Made by a program: the position numbers and the translations under genes. From VRUE01 sp963788975 (GTDB lineage: Bacteria; Actinomycetota; Thermoleophilia; Solirubrobacterales; 70-9), in assembly GCA_963788975.1 (NCBI GenBank), contig CAWBIJ010000004.1, positions 992,001 to 1,056,000 of the forward strand: 64,000 nt of DNA, written 5' to 3'. Below are positions 24,390 to 32,341 of this stretch, piece by piece. How positions within the stretch are numbered: position 1 is the stretch's first letter; each line of letters begins with the position of its first letter. The notes below the pieces were generated by a model, which made no database searches, had not been told where the DNA came from, and saw nothing but the letters and a program-made list of their open reading frames with translations.

Positions 24390-25868
24390 GTGCCGGGCGT
24401 GAACAACGATGTAAAGCGGCTTCGTTCTTGGGTCCTAGCCATCGGCGGCCTGATCTTGCTGGCGGTAGCGGGGTGTGGAGGGGCGCCGGAGTCCCCCTCG
24501 GCTCACGAGCCCTCGATTTCGATCGCGGGCCTCTACCCGGACTTCGATCCGACCGAGTCGCGCTATGTCTCGCGCTGCGGTCGCAACGCGAGTCCGATCC
24601 GCGCCGAGGCGGAGGATGGCGCCAGGGTCGCGGTCAGCTCCGGCCCGGCGCGCACGGGGAGCTTTCCGATCGATCCCGGCGTGCGACCCGGCGAGGACTT
24701 CCAGATCGCGGTCATCGACGGCGGGAAGCGGCACGCATACAAGGTGCGCTGCCTCCCCGAGGACTTCCCCGCCTGGCAGTTCGAGCGCCTCGGCGACATT
24801 CCGTCAGGCCTGTTCGCGGTCAGCTTCAGGGACTCGCGTCCCTGGGTGATCGTCTTCGACCACGAGGGCGTACCGCGCTGGTGGTACAGCCCGAGGACAC
24901 GCGCGTTGTGGGCGCAGGTGCTTCACGACGGGACCATTGCCTGGGCCAGGTCGTTCGGGGACGGGTACGGGCTCGACCCGCGTATGGCGCACGAGATCCG
25001 CTCGCCCGCGGGCAAGCTGCTGCGGCTGGTCAGGACGAAGGGCACCATCGTCGACGGGCACGAGTACCGCGAGCTGGGCAACGGCAACGTCCTGGTCGAC
25101 ACCTATGTCCCGGAAACCGCTGACCTCAGCCGCTACGGCGGGCCCCGTAGGGCGGCGATCGTCTCCGCCGAGGTCCAGGAGCTCGATCCCCGCGGCCAGC
25201 TGCTTTGGCGCTGGAACTCCCGCAAGCAGATAGCCCTTGCGGAGACCGGGCGCTGGTGGCGCAACGTGCTGAGCAACCCAAGGCGAAGGCTGCAGGGGCG
25301 CCAGGCATTCGACCCGGTTCACATCAACTCGATCGAGCCGCGCGGAGCGGACGAAGTGGTGATCTCGACGCGCCACACCGACGCGGTCTACGGGATCCGC
25401 CGCTCGACCGGCGAGATCCGCTGGAAGCTGGGCGGCAGCAAGACCGCCGACTCGCTGTGGATCGCCGGGGACCCAGCCAGGAAGCTGCTCGGCGGGCAGC
25501 ACGACGCTCGCATCGCCGACGACGGGAGCCTCAGCATCTACGACAACGGAAAGGACCGGCCGCGGCGGCCGCGGGTCGTCTTCTACCGCCTCGACCTCGA
25601 GCGCGGCAGGGCGACCTACCTCGGCCAGCTCAACGATCCCGCCGTGCGCACCAGCCATTGCTGCGGCTCGGCGAGACAGCTCGAGGACGGTGGCTGGCTG
25701 GTCAGCTGGGGCGACAATCCGCTCGTCACCGCGTTCGACCGCAACCGGCGGATCGCCTTCCGGCTGAGGCTCCTGGCCTCCACCTTCCGAGCCGTCCCCG
25801 CCCCCGCCGGTGCGGTCACTCCCGCCAAGCTCGACCAGGGACTGGAGCAAATGGAGCAGAGACGGTGA
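24390..25868 (+). CDS. Lipoprotein arylsulfotransferase (ASST) family
   Basis: 492 residues from GTG 24390. The leader ends in a lipobox LAVAGC with Cys29, so it is probably a lipid-anchored surface enzyme. A cadherin-like N-terminal sandwich domain (about 40-130) precedes a beta-propeller with family motifs: DGHEYRELGNGNVLVDTY, FDPVHINSIEP, GGQHDARIADDGSLSIYDNG. Two histidines in these motifs are placed like those that carry the sulfate group in ASST. Such enzymes move sulfate between phenols. The sulfotransferase at 34283 is of the unrelated PAPS-dependent class. GTGs at 24390 and 24399 are alternative starts. Confidence 0.82.
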   Translation: MPGVNNDVKRLRSWVLAIGGLILLAVAGCGGAPESPSAHEPSISIAGLYPDFDPTESRYVSRCGRNASPIRAEAEDGARVAVSSGPARTGSFPIDPGVRPGEDFQIAVIDGGKRHAYKVRCLPEDFPAWQFERLGDIPSGLFAVSFRDSRPWVIVFDHEGVPRWWYSPRTRALWAQVLHDGTIAWARSFGDGYGLDPRMAHEIRSPAGKLLRLVRTKGTIVDGHEYRELGNGNVLVDTYVPETADLSRYGGPRRAAIVSAEVQELDPRGQLLWRWNSRKQIALAETGRWWRNVLSNPRRRLQGRQAFDPVHINSIEPRGADEVVISTRHTDAVYGIRRSTGEIRWKLGGSKTADSLWIAGDPARKLLGGQHDARIADDGSLSIYDNGKDRPRRPRVVFYRLDLERGRATYLGQLNDPAVRTSHCCGSARQLEDGGWLVSWGDNPLVTAFDRNRRIAFRLRLLASTFRAVPAPAGAVTPAKLDQGLEQMEQRR

Positions 25869-25909
25869 AAAACCGCTGCACCCAGGGTGGGCTGCTACGG
25901 TGACTGAGT

Positions 25910-25933
25910 CGGGCAGGCGTTCAACGCTGCCCG
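25910..25933. terminator. Hairpin between ASST and DEAD-box genes
   Basis: CGGGCAGGCGTT and AACGCTGCCCG pair over 11 bases with one bulged G and a tiny loop. It lies 42 bp past the ASST stop. It could be a terminator, or part of the 5' leader of the helicase mRNA whose start is 84 bp further on. Confidence 0.4.
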
Positions 25934-26002
25934 AGAGGTTCCGTTTCCTCCGTGCGCTGCTTTGCGTTTAGGGGTCGCTGGATCTCCCTACAACGCTCAT
26001 AC

Positions 26003-26019
26003 AAGGAGCCACAACAATC
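26003..26019 (+). promoter_or_regulatory. Shine-Dalgarno and probable AUC start of the helicase gene
   Basis: AAGGAG (26003-26008), 8-nt spacer, then ATC at 26017. The frame is closed by TAG at 25969, and no ATG, GTG or TTG occurs between there and the conserved N-terminus. Confidence 0.6.
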
Positions 26020-27198
26020 ACCTCTTTTGCCGATCTCGGCATCTCTGAACCTGTGGTGCGCGCGCTCGCACGCCGCGACATCACCCAACCTTTCCCCGTC
26101 CAGCAGCTGGTCGTCCGCGACGCGCTCGCCGGCCATGACCTGCTCGTCCAGTCACCGACCGGCTCGGGCAAGACGCTCGCCTTCGGCATTCCCCTGGTCG
26201 AGCTCGTCGAGCCAGGCCGTCTCTCGGCGCTGGTCCTTGCCCCCACCCGCGAGCTGGCAAGCCAGATCGTCGACGAGCTCGAATCGGTCTCCGAGGCTTG
26301 CCGGCTGCGGATCGCGGCCGTCTACGGCGGGGTCGGCTTCGGCCCCCAGAGCAAGGCCGCCCGCAGCGCCGACATCGTCGTCGCCACCCCGGGCCGCCTC
26401 GAGGACCTGATCTCCCGCGGCGTCGTCTCGCTCGAGCACATCGACGTCCTCGTCCTTGACGAGGCCGACCGCATGCTCGACATGGGCTTTAAGCCGGCGG
26501 TGGACCGGATCGTCGCCCAGACGCCGAAGCGCCGCCAGACCCTCTTCTTCTCCGCGACCCTGCAGGGCGCGACCGGCAAGATCGCCGCCGCCTACACCCG
26601 CGATGCCCGTCGCCATACCCAGGCGGCGCCCAAGCAGGCGAAGGCCGACATCGAGCACCACTTCTTCCATTTCGACGCGCAGAGCGACAAGCTCGACCGA
26701 CTGGTCGAGCAGCTGCGCAGCGAGGAGGACGGCCGCACGCTCGTCTTCGTCCGCACCAAGCGTGGCGCCGACCGGCTGGTCAAGCGCCTGCGCAGCCGCG
26801 GAATCGAGGCGGCTGCGATGCACGGCGACAAGAACCAGCGCCAGCGCGAACGGGCGCTGGCCAGCTTCGAGAGGGGTCAGATCGACGCGCTGGTCGCGAC
26901 CGACGTGGCCGCCCGCGGGATCGACGTCCCCGACATCACCCACGTCGTCAACTTCGACGCACCCGGCGACCGCGAGTCCTACGTGCACCGCGTCGGGCGC
27001 ACCGGCCGCGCCGGCCGGCGCGGCACCGGGATCAGCTTCGTGCTCGCCGACCAGACGGACGAAGTCCGGCGCATGGCGGGCGCGCTCGGCCTCTCCCGGG
27101 AGTTCGACCGGCACCACAAAGGCGGCGGACAACGGAACGGCCCGGCGCACCAGGGCCAGCGCTCCCACCGGCGCCGCCGCCCTCGGGTCGCGAGATGA
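26017..27198 (+). CDS. DEAD-box RNA helicase
   Basis: 393 residues if started at ATC 26017 (initiator-TSFADLGISEPVVRALARRD), which restores the conserved upstream Phe of the Q motif. GTG 26053 would delete it and has no ribosome site. Motifs: Q motif PFPVQQ, I SPTGSGKT near 45, Ia PTRELA, II DEAD within VLDEADRMLD near 147, III SAT near 177, IV LVFVRTK, V TDVAARGIDVPDI, VI HRVGRTGRAGR. The C-terminal tail is short and basic (HHKGGGQRNGP ... RSHRRRRPR), which probably adds RNA affinity. The role is RNA unwinding in ribosome assembly or cold adaptation. It overlaps the next gene by ATGA. Confidence 0.93.
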   Translation: MTSFADLGISEPVVRALARRDITQPFPVQQLVVRDALAGHDLLVQSPTGSGKTLAFGIPLVELVEPGRLSALVLAPTRELASQIVDELESVSEACRLRIAAVYGGVGFGPQSKAARSADIVVATPGRLEDLISRGVVSLEHIDVLVLDEADRMLDMGFKPAVDRIVAQTPKRRQTLFFSATLQGATGKIAAAYTRDARRHTQAAPKQAKADIEHHFFHFDAQSDKLDRLVEQLRSEEDGRTLVFVRTKRGADRLVKRLRSRGIEAAAMHGDKNQRQRERALASFERGQIDALVATDVAARGIDVPDITHVVNFDAPGDRESYVHRVGRTGRAGRRGTGISFVLADQTDEVRRMAGALGLSREFDRHHKGGGQRNGPAHQGQRSHRRRRPRVAR

Positions 27199-27545
27199 CC
27201 GTCACCCACGACACCGCGCTGAAGTGGACCTGCGACCGCTGCGGAGTGGCGGTCAGCCGGATGCACGGCCAGCGCGTCCCACTGCCCGACACCTGGACCG
27301 ATTCCGCCGATGGCTGCTTCTGCCTCGGGTGCAGGCGGGAGCGCGCCGCGGACGAGGCTCTCGACGCGGTGCCAAGCGACTGGAGCCGCGACTCCCGCGC
27401 CAAGCTGCGCCGCGCGAGCTTGATCGAGTTCGAGATGCAGCGGGCGCCCGATCACACCAACAACGTGATCGCGAAAGCGTGCCGCACGACGCCTGCCGCG
27501 GTCGCGGCGGTGCGCCGCCAACTGCCACCCACGGATCGGTCCTAG
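27195..27545 (+). CDS. Zinc-ribbon-like hypothetical protein
   Basis: 116 residues, translationally coupled to the helicase by a 4-bp ATGA overlap. CDRCGVAVSR and CFCLGCRRER give two CxxC pairs about 40 residues apart, probably one zinc site. The second half (LRRASLIEFEMQRAPDHTNN then VIAKACRTTPAAVAAVRRQL) is helical and could be a DNA- or RNA-binding helix-turn-helix. Coupling suggests it acts with the helicase. No family name recognised. Confidence 0.7.
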   Translation: MTVTHDTALKWTCDRCGVAVSRMHGQRVPLPDTWTDSADGCFCLGCRRERAADEALDAVPSDWSRDSRAKLRRASLIEFEMQRAPDHTNNVIAKACRTTPAAVAAVRRQLPPTDRS

Positions 27546-27548
27546 GAC

Positions 27549-28409
27549 TTGGCGCAGGCCGGAATCGCACTCGCCCTTCTCGCCGCACTGCTGACGAACC
27601 TCGCGTCGCTGCTGAAGCACCGCGGCTGCCACCACCTGGAGCCGGTCCGCATCCGGCAGCCGCTCCGTAGCGCCCGGCAACTCGCTGGGTCCCCCTGGTT
27701 CACAGCCGGCTGGAGCCTCGCGGCGATCGCCTGGCTGATCCACGTCGCGGCCCTCTCGATGGCGCCGATCTCGATCGTGCAGGCGGTGCTCTCCGGCGGC
27801 GCGGTGACCCTGGCGGTGATGTCGCAGCGAATCTTCGGCGACACGGTCGAGCCGCGCCAGTGGCTGGCGCTGCTCGTCGGCGGCGCGGGCCTCGCCCTGC
27901 TCGTCCTCACCGTGCCCCACCTGAGCGGCAGCCACTCCGAGTTCTCGCTCGCCGCCATCCTCGGCTTCGAGGGAGGACTGGCGCTGATCGCGCTCGGCCT
28001 CGCGCTCGGTCACCGCTCGGAGCGGCTCGTCGCCCGCCGCGGCCTCCTCCTCGCCGCTCTGGCCGGGACCCTGGTCGCCTTGGCGGGGGTCGCGATCAAG
28101 GGCCTGACCGGCGCCGACGGAGTCTCGATCGCAGTCATCCTCCCCTGGGTCGCGCTCATCATCGCTTGCGGCGCCCTCGCCCAGTACGCGGTGGTGGCGG
28201 CGCTCCAAGGCGGACAGGCGATCGAGACGATTGGCCTGATGGGACTGGTCGCCAACACGAGCCAGATCGCCGGCGGCATCCTCGTCTTCGACGATCCCCT
28301 CTCCGGCAACCCGCTCGGGATCGGCCTCCAGGCGACCGCCTTCGGGATGGTCTGCCTCTCAGCCCTGCTCCTGCCGGCGCGCGGCGGCCGGTCGCAGCTG
28401 GCTACCTAG
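27549..28409 (+). CDS. EamA/DMT-type membrane transporter-like protein
   Basis: 286 residues from TTG 27549, 4 bp after the previous stop. It has about nine to ten hydrophobic segments arranged as two similar halves, for example GIALALLAALLTNLASLLKH, APISIVQAVLSGGAVTLAV and WLALLVGGAGLALLVLTV. This is the drug/metabolite transporter fold (DMT, Mg-transporter NIPA-like subgroup). The substrate is unknown. It is likely in one operon with the helicase and zinc-ribbon genes. Confidence 0.8.
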   Translation: MAQAGIALALLAALLTNLASLLKHRGCHHLEPVRIRQPLRSARQLAGSPWFTAGWSLAAIAWLIHVAALSMAPISIVQAVLSGGAVTLAVMSQRIFGDTVEPRQWLALLVGGAGLALLVLTVPHLSGSHSEFSLAAILGFEGGLALIALGLALGHRSERLVARRGLLLAALAGTLVALAGVAIKGLTGADGVSIAVILPWVALIIACGALAQYAVVAALQGGQAIETIGLMGLVANTSQIAGGILVFDDPLSGNPLGIGLQATAFGMVCLSALLLPARGGRSQLAT

Positions 28410-28423
28410 CGCGCCGGCTTCTT

Positions 28424-28437
28424 TGACATATATGTCA
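28424..28437. promoter_or_regulatory. 14-bp perfect palindrome in front of the MFS gene
   Basis: TGACATATATGTCA ends 4 bp before the ATG at 28442. It includes ACAT-AT-ATGT, the half-site arrangement seen in PadR-type operators. The embedded TATATG could serve as -10 for a leaderless mRNA. A repressor bound here would block both transcription and translation starts. Confidence 0.45.
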
Positions 28438-28441
28438 GGCG

Positions 28442-29707
28442 ATGCCGACGCCCCGGTCGATCCAGCGCACTTACCTGACCCTCCTGCTCGGGAACACCCT
28501 TGCGGCGTCGTTCATCTGGGGGATCAACACGATCTTCCTGCTCGACGCCGGCCTAACGAACCTGGAGGCATTCGCGGCCAACGCCTTCTTCACGGCCGGG
28601 ATGGTGCTATTTGAGGTGCCGACCGGGATCGTCGCCGACACCGTCGGGCGCCGCGCCTCCTATCTGCTCGGCACGGTGACGTTGACAGCATCGACGCTGC
28701 TCTACGTGCTGCTGTGGCAGGTCGAGGCTCCGTTCTGGCAGTGGGCGGTTGCCTCGATGCTGCTCGGCCTCGGATTCACCTTCTTCTCCGGCGCGGTCGA
28801 GGCCTGGTTGGTCGATGCGCTCGCCGCGACCGGCTTCAAGGGAGAGCTGGAGTCGGTGCTCGGACGCGGTCAGGTCGTCACCGGGGCGGCGATGCTCACC
28901 GGCTCGGTCGCAGGAGGAATCATCGCCCAGCAGACCAGCCTCGGAGTGCCGTTCGTGCTTCGCGGTCTCGTCCTGATCGTGATGTTCGGAGTGGCTTTCA
29001 GGCTCATGCACGACACCGGGTTCACGCCCGAGAAGGGCGGTCGGCCGCTGGCCGAGATGCGAAAGGTCGCCGCCGCCTCGATTGACCACGGCTGGCGAGT
29101 GCCGGCGGTGAAGTGGTTGATGGTCGAGTCCCTGTTCACCGGCGGCGTCGGGATCTACGCCTTCTATGCCCTGCAGCCATATCTCCTGGAGCTCTACGGC
29201 GATCCGCAGGCCTACTCGATCGCCGGGCTGGTGGCGGCGATCGTCGCCGGCGCGCAGATCGCCGGCGGGGTGGCGGCGCCCCGAATCCGCCGGCTCTTCC
29301 ACCGCCGTACCTCAGCGCTGATCGTGATCGCGGGACTCAGTGTGGTGGTGCTGGGCCTGATCGGAATCGTCGAGAGCTTCGCGGCGGTGATCGGGCTGAT
29401 CGCCGTCTGGGCGTTGCTGTTCGCGGCCTCGATGCCGATCCGCCAGACCTACCTCAACGGCCTGATCCCCTCGCGCCAGCGCGCGACGATCCTCTCCTTC
29501 GACTCGCTGATGGACTCCAGTGGGGGGGTCTGGGCCCAGCCAGTGCTCGGCCGGGCCGCTGACGTCTGGGGGTATGCGCCGTCCTACCTGATGGGAGCAG
29601 GGATCTCAGTCCTGGCGCTGCCATGCCTTGCCCTCTCCAGGAGGCAAAACGCGTCCGCGGACACCGTCGAGATTTCCGACGTACAGGCCGCTCCGCAGCC
29701 TGGCTGA
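28442..29707 (+). CDS. Major facilitator superfamily transporter
   Basis: 421 residues, about 12 membrane segments. The loop 2-3 motif A is GIVADTVGRRASYLLGTV, after VLFEVPT. The overall pattern (FIWGINTIFLLDAGLTNLEA at the start) resembles MFS efflux proteins of the multidrug type. There is no ribosome site before the ATG and the transcript may be leaderless. It converges with the TetR gene ending at 29714. Confidence 0.9.
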   Translation: MPTPRSIQRTYLTLLLGNTLAASFIWGINTIFLLDAGLTNLEAFAANAFFTAGMVLFEVPTGIVADTVGRRASYLLGTVTLTASTLLYVLLWQVEAPFWQWAVASMLLGLGFTFFSGAVEAWLVDALAATGFKGELESVLGRGQVVTGAAMLTGSVAGGIIAQQTSLGVPFVLRGLVLIVMFGVAFRLMHDTGFTPEKGGRPLAEMRKVAAASIDHGWRVPAVKWLMVESLFTGGVGIYAFYALQPYLLELYGDPQAYSIAGLVAAIVAGAQIAGGVAAPRIRRLFHRRTSALIVIAGLSVVVLGLIGIVESFAAVIGLIAVWALLFAASMPIRQTYLNGLIPSRQRATILSFDSLMDSSGGVWAQPVLGRAADVWGYAPSYLMGAGISVLALPCLALSRRQNASADTVEISDVQAAPQPG

Positions 29708-29713
29708 GGACGC

Positions 29714-30262
29714 TCACTCGAGCTTTCCGGCAGTCAGTCGCCGCAGGGTGAAGGTGAGCAGCTTGCGTCTGGCACGTTTGTCGAGTCCCTTGACGAAGGT
29801 CCCGTCAACCGTCGCCCTGAAGGACTCGACAGCGAGAGGTAGCTCCTCGGCGGGGATGTACTCGCGCAAGACATTGGAGAGCATCTTCGAAAGCAGCGCA
29901 TCGAGCTGTTCGGTGAAACCGGCGACGACGGGCGAACGGGGGGCACGGTCGTTCATCGCGGCCCTCAAGCCTGAGAGAGCCTGGAACTGGTCGGTGAACC
30001 AGAGGATCCGCTCCAACTCTCCCACCCTCTTGGAGGGCTTGCGAGCCGCGATCTTCTCCAGCATGCGGTTCATCGTCGCGACGAACAGCTCGTCCTTGGA
30101 GGGGAAGTACCAGTAGATCGCGTTCTGCGCGAGACCCAGCTCGCGGGCGATCGCCGCCACCGAGAGCGCTTGGTAGCCGCCCTCGCGCAGTCGCACCTGG
30201 GCCGCGGTGAGGATCTCGTTCATCTTGTCGTCGCGGCTCTCCGCCGGGCGCGTTTTGGGCAT
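29714..30262 (-). CDS. TetR-family regulator
   Basis: 182 residues from ATG 30262. An open extension to 30397 covers the operator region and is not coding. The HTH is AAQVRLREGGYQALSVAAIA-RELGLAQNAIYWYFPSKDEL. The C-terminal domain is all-helical with no recognisable ligand class. It is divergent from the F420-type reductase gene at 30326, with TCTCAAGA/TCTTGAGA repeats between them, so it probably represses itself and that gene. Confidence 0.88.
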   Translation of the reverse strand: MPKTRPAESRDDKMNEILTAAQVRLREGGYQALSVAAIARELGLAQNAIYWYFPSKDELFVATMNRMLEKIAARKPSKRVGELERILWFTDQFQALSGLRAAMNDRAPRSPVVAGFTEQLDALLSKMLSNVLREYIPAEELPLAVESFRATVDGTFVKGLDKRARRKLLTFTLRRLTAGKLE

Positions 30263-30265
30263 TTC

Positions 30266-30310
30266 TTGACATGCTCTCAAGAGGGGGATAAGTTCTTGAG
30301 AACCTCTCAA
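30266..30310. promoter_or_regulatory. Promoter and TetR operator repeats
   Basis: A plus-strand TTGACA at 30266-30271 with ATAAGT at 30288-30293 (16 bp apart) forms a promoter for the reductase gene. Inverted repeats overlie it: TCTCAAGA at 30275-30282 with TCTTGAGA at 30294-30301, and TTGAGA-ACC-TCTCAA at 30296-30310. The repeated TTGAGA/TCTCAA units fit binding of the divergent TetR protein. Confidence 0.55.
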
Positions 30311-30325
30311 GGATATGTGCCAGAG

Positions 30326-30955
30326 ATGACGACCGCCCAGTTCCTGCAGTCCCTGACCCGATTTCGCCGTGTCCAGCCCAAGGTGGGTCGTGTGCACGCG
30401 CGACTACTGCGGCTCAGCCGCGGACGCATCAAGCGCTCCCGCCTCCTGGCCGGTGGCCAGCCCGTGCTGGCGCTGACGACCACCGGCCGGCGCTCCGACG
30501 GGCGGCGTACCACGGTCGTCGCCTACGTCCGCCACGGCGACGCCTACGCCGTCGGCGCCCTCAACCTCGGCAGTGACCACAACCCGGCCTGGTGCCTGAA
30601 CCTGCGCGCCGACCCGCGCGCCTGGGTCGAGGTGGACGGCGAGCGCATCGCTGTCACGGCGCGCCAAGCTGCGGGCGAGGAGGCCGAGGTGCTCTGGCAG
30701 GCGTTCACCCAACGCCTGCCAGCGATCGCCGATTCCCGCGCGCTGGCGCGCCGCGACGTGCCGATGCTGGTCCTAGACCCGCGCGCCCCGGTGATGGTGA
30801 CCGCCGTCGACCCGGCGCATCACGAAGCCGGCGAGCAGCAGAACGATGACCACACCGATCAGGGCGCTGAGGATGCCGCCCAGGTCGAACGCGTCGTCGT
30901 CGCCGATCCCGAGGCCGGCGGTGAAGACCGCCCAGCCGAGCGCGGCGCCAACTAG
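30326..30955 (+). CDS. Deazaflavin (F420)-dependent nitroreductase-family protein
   Basis: 210 residues as read. Residues 1-150 match the F420H2-dependent quinone/nitroreductase family: PVLALTTTGRRSDGRRTTVV, GDAYAVGALNLGSDHNPAWC-LNLRADPRAWVEV. The split-barrel fold binds F420 and reduces quinones or protects from redox stress. The natural end should be near MLVLDPR (about 30785). The last 55 residues are the antisense of the convergent GlsB gene and are Glu/Asp-rich without family similarity, so the original stop may have been lost. It is under likely control of the divergent TetR. Confidence 0.8.
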   Translation: MTTAQFLQSLTRFRRVQPKVGRVHARLLRLSRGRIKRSRLLAGGQPVLALTTTGRRSDGRRTTVVAYVRHGDAYAVGALNLGSDHNPAWCLNLRADPRAWVEVDGERIAVTARQAAGEEAEVLWQAFTQRLPAIADSRALARRDVPMLVLDPRAPVMVTAVDPAHHEAGEQQNDDHTDQGAEDAAQVERVVVADPEAGGEDRPAERGAN

Positions 30956-31075
30956 GCCCAGCACGATCGAGACCAGCCAGGAACGTGGCCCGTGCATGCC
31001 CTCGAACACGTCGTTAGGGACGATTGCCCTTCCGATCGCTCCGGCGACCAATCCAAGTAGCAAGGCTCCAATCAT
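30773..31075 (-). CDS. GlsB/YeaQ/YmgE-family stress membrane protein
   Basis: 100 residues. LLLGLVAGAIGRAIVPNDVF is followed by GPRSWLVSIVLGLVGAALGW and LSALIGVVIVLLLAGFVMRR, three membrane segments in the Gly-rich pattern of transglycosylase-associated family proteins, which rise under stress. It ends HHHRGARV. Last gene of the ADH-LLM-DUF4235-GlsB operon. Its 3' 183 bp are overlapped by the convergent F420-type reductase frame. Confidence 0.88.
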   Translation of the reverse strand: MIGALLLGLVAGAIGRAIVPNDVFEGMHGPRSWLVSIVLGLVGAALGWAVFTAGLGIGDDDAFDLGGILSALIGVVIVLLLAGFVMRRVDGGHHHRGARV

Positions 31076-31093
31076 CGTGACCTCCTCCTCTGT

Positions 31094-31366
31094 TCAGGAC
31101 TCATCTCTCTCCTCCCCTGGCCACCTTCCGGTCAGCCGCGCGAAGCCACCGCGGACGCCGTGGTCGACCAGTCCTTTGGTCAAGCGGAAGACCGCGCCCT
31201 CGATCAGCAGGGCCGGGATCAGCTTGGCGTAACGGATCTCACGCTGGTCCGGCTCCGGCGGCTCCTCTTCGTCGAAGATCGCCCACAACCGGTCGAAGCC
31301 CTTCTGGGCGATGAGACCAGCGAGCAGTCCAGCGACGATCCCGATCGGAGCGAAGATCAGCTTCAT
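31094..31366 (-). CDS. DUF4235 membrane protein
   Basis: 90 residues. MKLIFAPIGIVAGLLAGLIA then KGFDRLWAIFDEEEPPEPDQ fits DUF4235, followed by a second hydrophobic stretch (LIPALLIEGAVFRLTKGLVD). The family is common in actinobacteria, with function unknown. ATG 31366 overlaps the stop of the upstream LLM gene by 4 bp. Confidence 0.85.
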   Translation of the reverse strand: MKLIFAPIGIVAGLLAGLIAQKGFDRLWAIFDEEEPPEPDQREIRYAKLIPALLIEGAVFRLTKGLVDHGVRGGFARLTGRWPGEERDES

Positions 31367-32319
31367 CTCAGCTCCGGTAGCACCGAGCGCTCGTAGAAGT
31401 CGAAAAAGCCCTCCTGGCCGGGCCCGATCTGGTGGACGTAGACGTGGTCGTAGCCGGCGTCGATGTATTCCCGGATCGCCTCGAGGTGACGTGCGGCATC
31501 AGGCCCGCAGACGACGCTGTCGGCGATGTCCTCCTCGCCGACCAGCTCGGCGGCCTCTTCGAAGTGGGCAGGGAGAGGCAGCTCGAGGAAGTGGCTGCCG
31601 CTGACCGCGGCGTTCGGCCACCACTCGAGGGCGGTGCTCCTCGCCTTCTCCTCATTCTCTGCCCAGCAGACGTGCAGCTGTCCGTATGTCGGCTTGCCCT
31701 CGCCCCCGCCTTCGCGAAAGCGCGCCACCGACTCGGCCTTCGGCGCGGTGCCGACGAGCCCGTCGCCAGCTCGCGCAGCAAGGTCCACCGAGCGCTCGCC
31801 GGCGACCGCGACCAGGATCGACGGCGGCTCGTTGGGCAGCGAGTAGATGCGGGCGTTCTCGACCCGGTAGTGCTCGCCGCGATGGGATGCGAGGGCGCCC
31901 TCCCAGAGCAGGCGGATGATCTCGATCGCCTCCTCCAGCCGGGCCTGGCGCTCCTGCACCGGGGGCCAGCGTTCGCCAAGGACGTGCTCGTTGAGGTTCT
32001 CGCCGCTGCCGACCCCGAGCGAGAAGCGGCCCGGCAGCAGCGACGCCGCGGTGGCGGCGGCCTGGGCAATGATCGCCGGGTGGATGCGGAAGGTCGGGCA
32101 GGTGACCCCGGTGATCAGCTCGAGCCGCTCGGTCCGCTGCGAGATCGCCCCCAGAACCCCCCAGACGAAGGGGCTGTTTCCCTGCTTGTCGATCCAGGGA
32201 TGGAAGTGGTCGGAGATCCCGGCGAAGGAGAAGCCGACCTGCTCAGCCCGGGCAGCCAGCTCGACCAGCGCCTCGGGCCGCTGCTCCTCGCTCGAGAGGG
32301 TGTAGCCGATCGCCGCCAC
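31363..32319 (-). CDS. F420-dependent LLM-class oxidoreductase (TIGR03557-like)
   Basis: 318 residues, a bacterial-luciferase-like TIM barrel. It begins IGYTLSSEEQRPEALVELAA and has FAGISDHFHPWIDKQGNSPF, then GRFSLGVGSGENLNEHVLGE, which match the family related to F420-dependent glucose-6-phosphate dehydrogenase. It is expected to pass hydride between an alcohol or sugar substrate and F420. Lying 22 bp after the ADH gene, it may act on the same or a linked substrate and feed reduced F420 to enzymes such as that at 30326. Confidence 0.88.
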   Translation of the reverse strand: MAAIGYTLSSEEQRPEALVELAARAEQVGFSFAGISDHFHPWIDKQGNSPFVWGVLGAISQRTERLELITGVTCPTFRIHPAIIAQAAATAASLLPGRFSLGVGSGENLNEHVLGERWPPVQERQARLEEAIEIIRLLWEGALASHRGEHYRVENARIYSLPNEPPSILVAVAGERSVDLAARAGDGLVGTAPKAESVARFREGGGEGKPTYGQLHVCWAENEEKARSTALEWWPNAAVSGSHFLELPLPAHFEEAAELVGEEDIADSVVCGPDAARHLEAIREYIDAGYDHVYVHQIGPGQEGFFDFYERSVLPELR

Positions 32320-32341
32320 GGCCTGAGCTAACCGTCCACCC

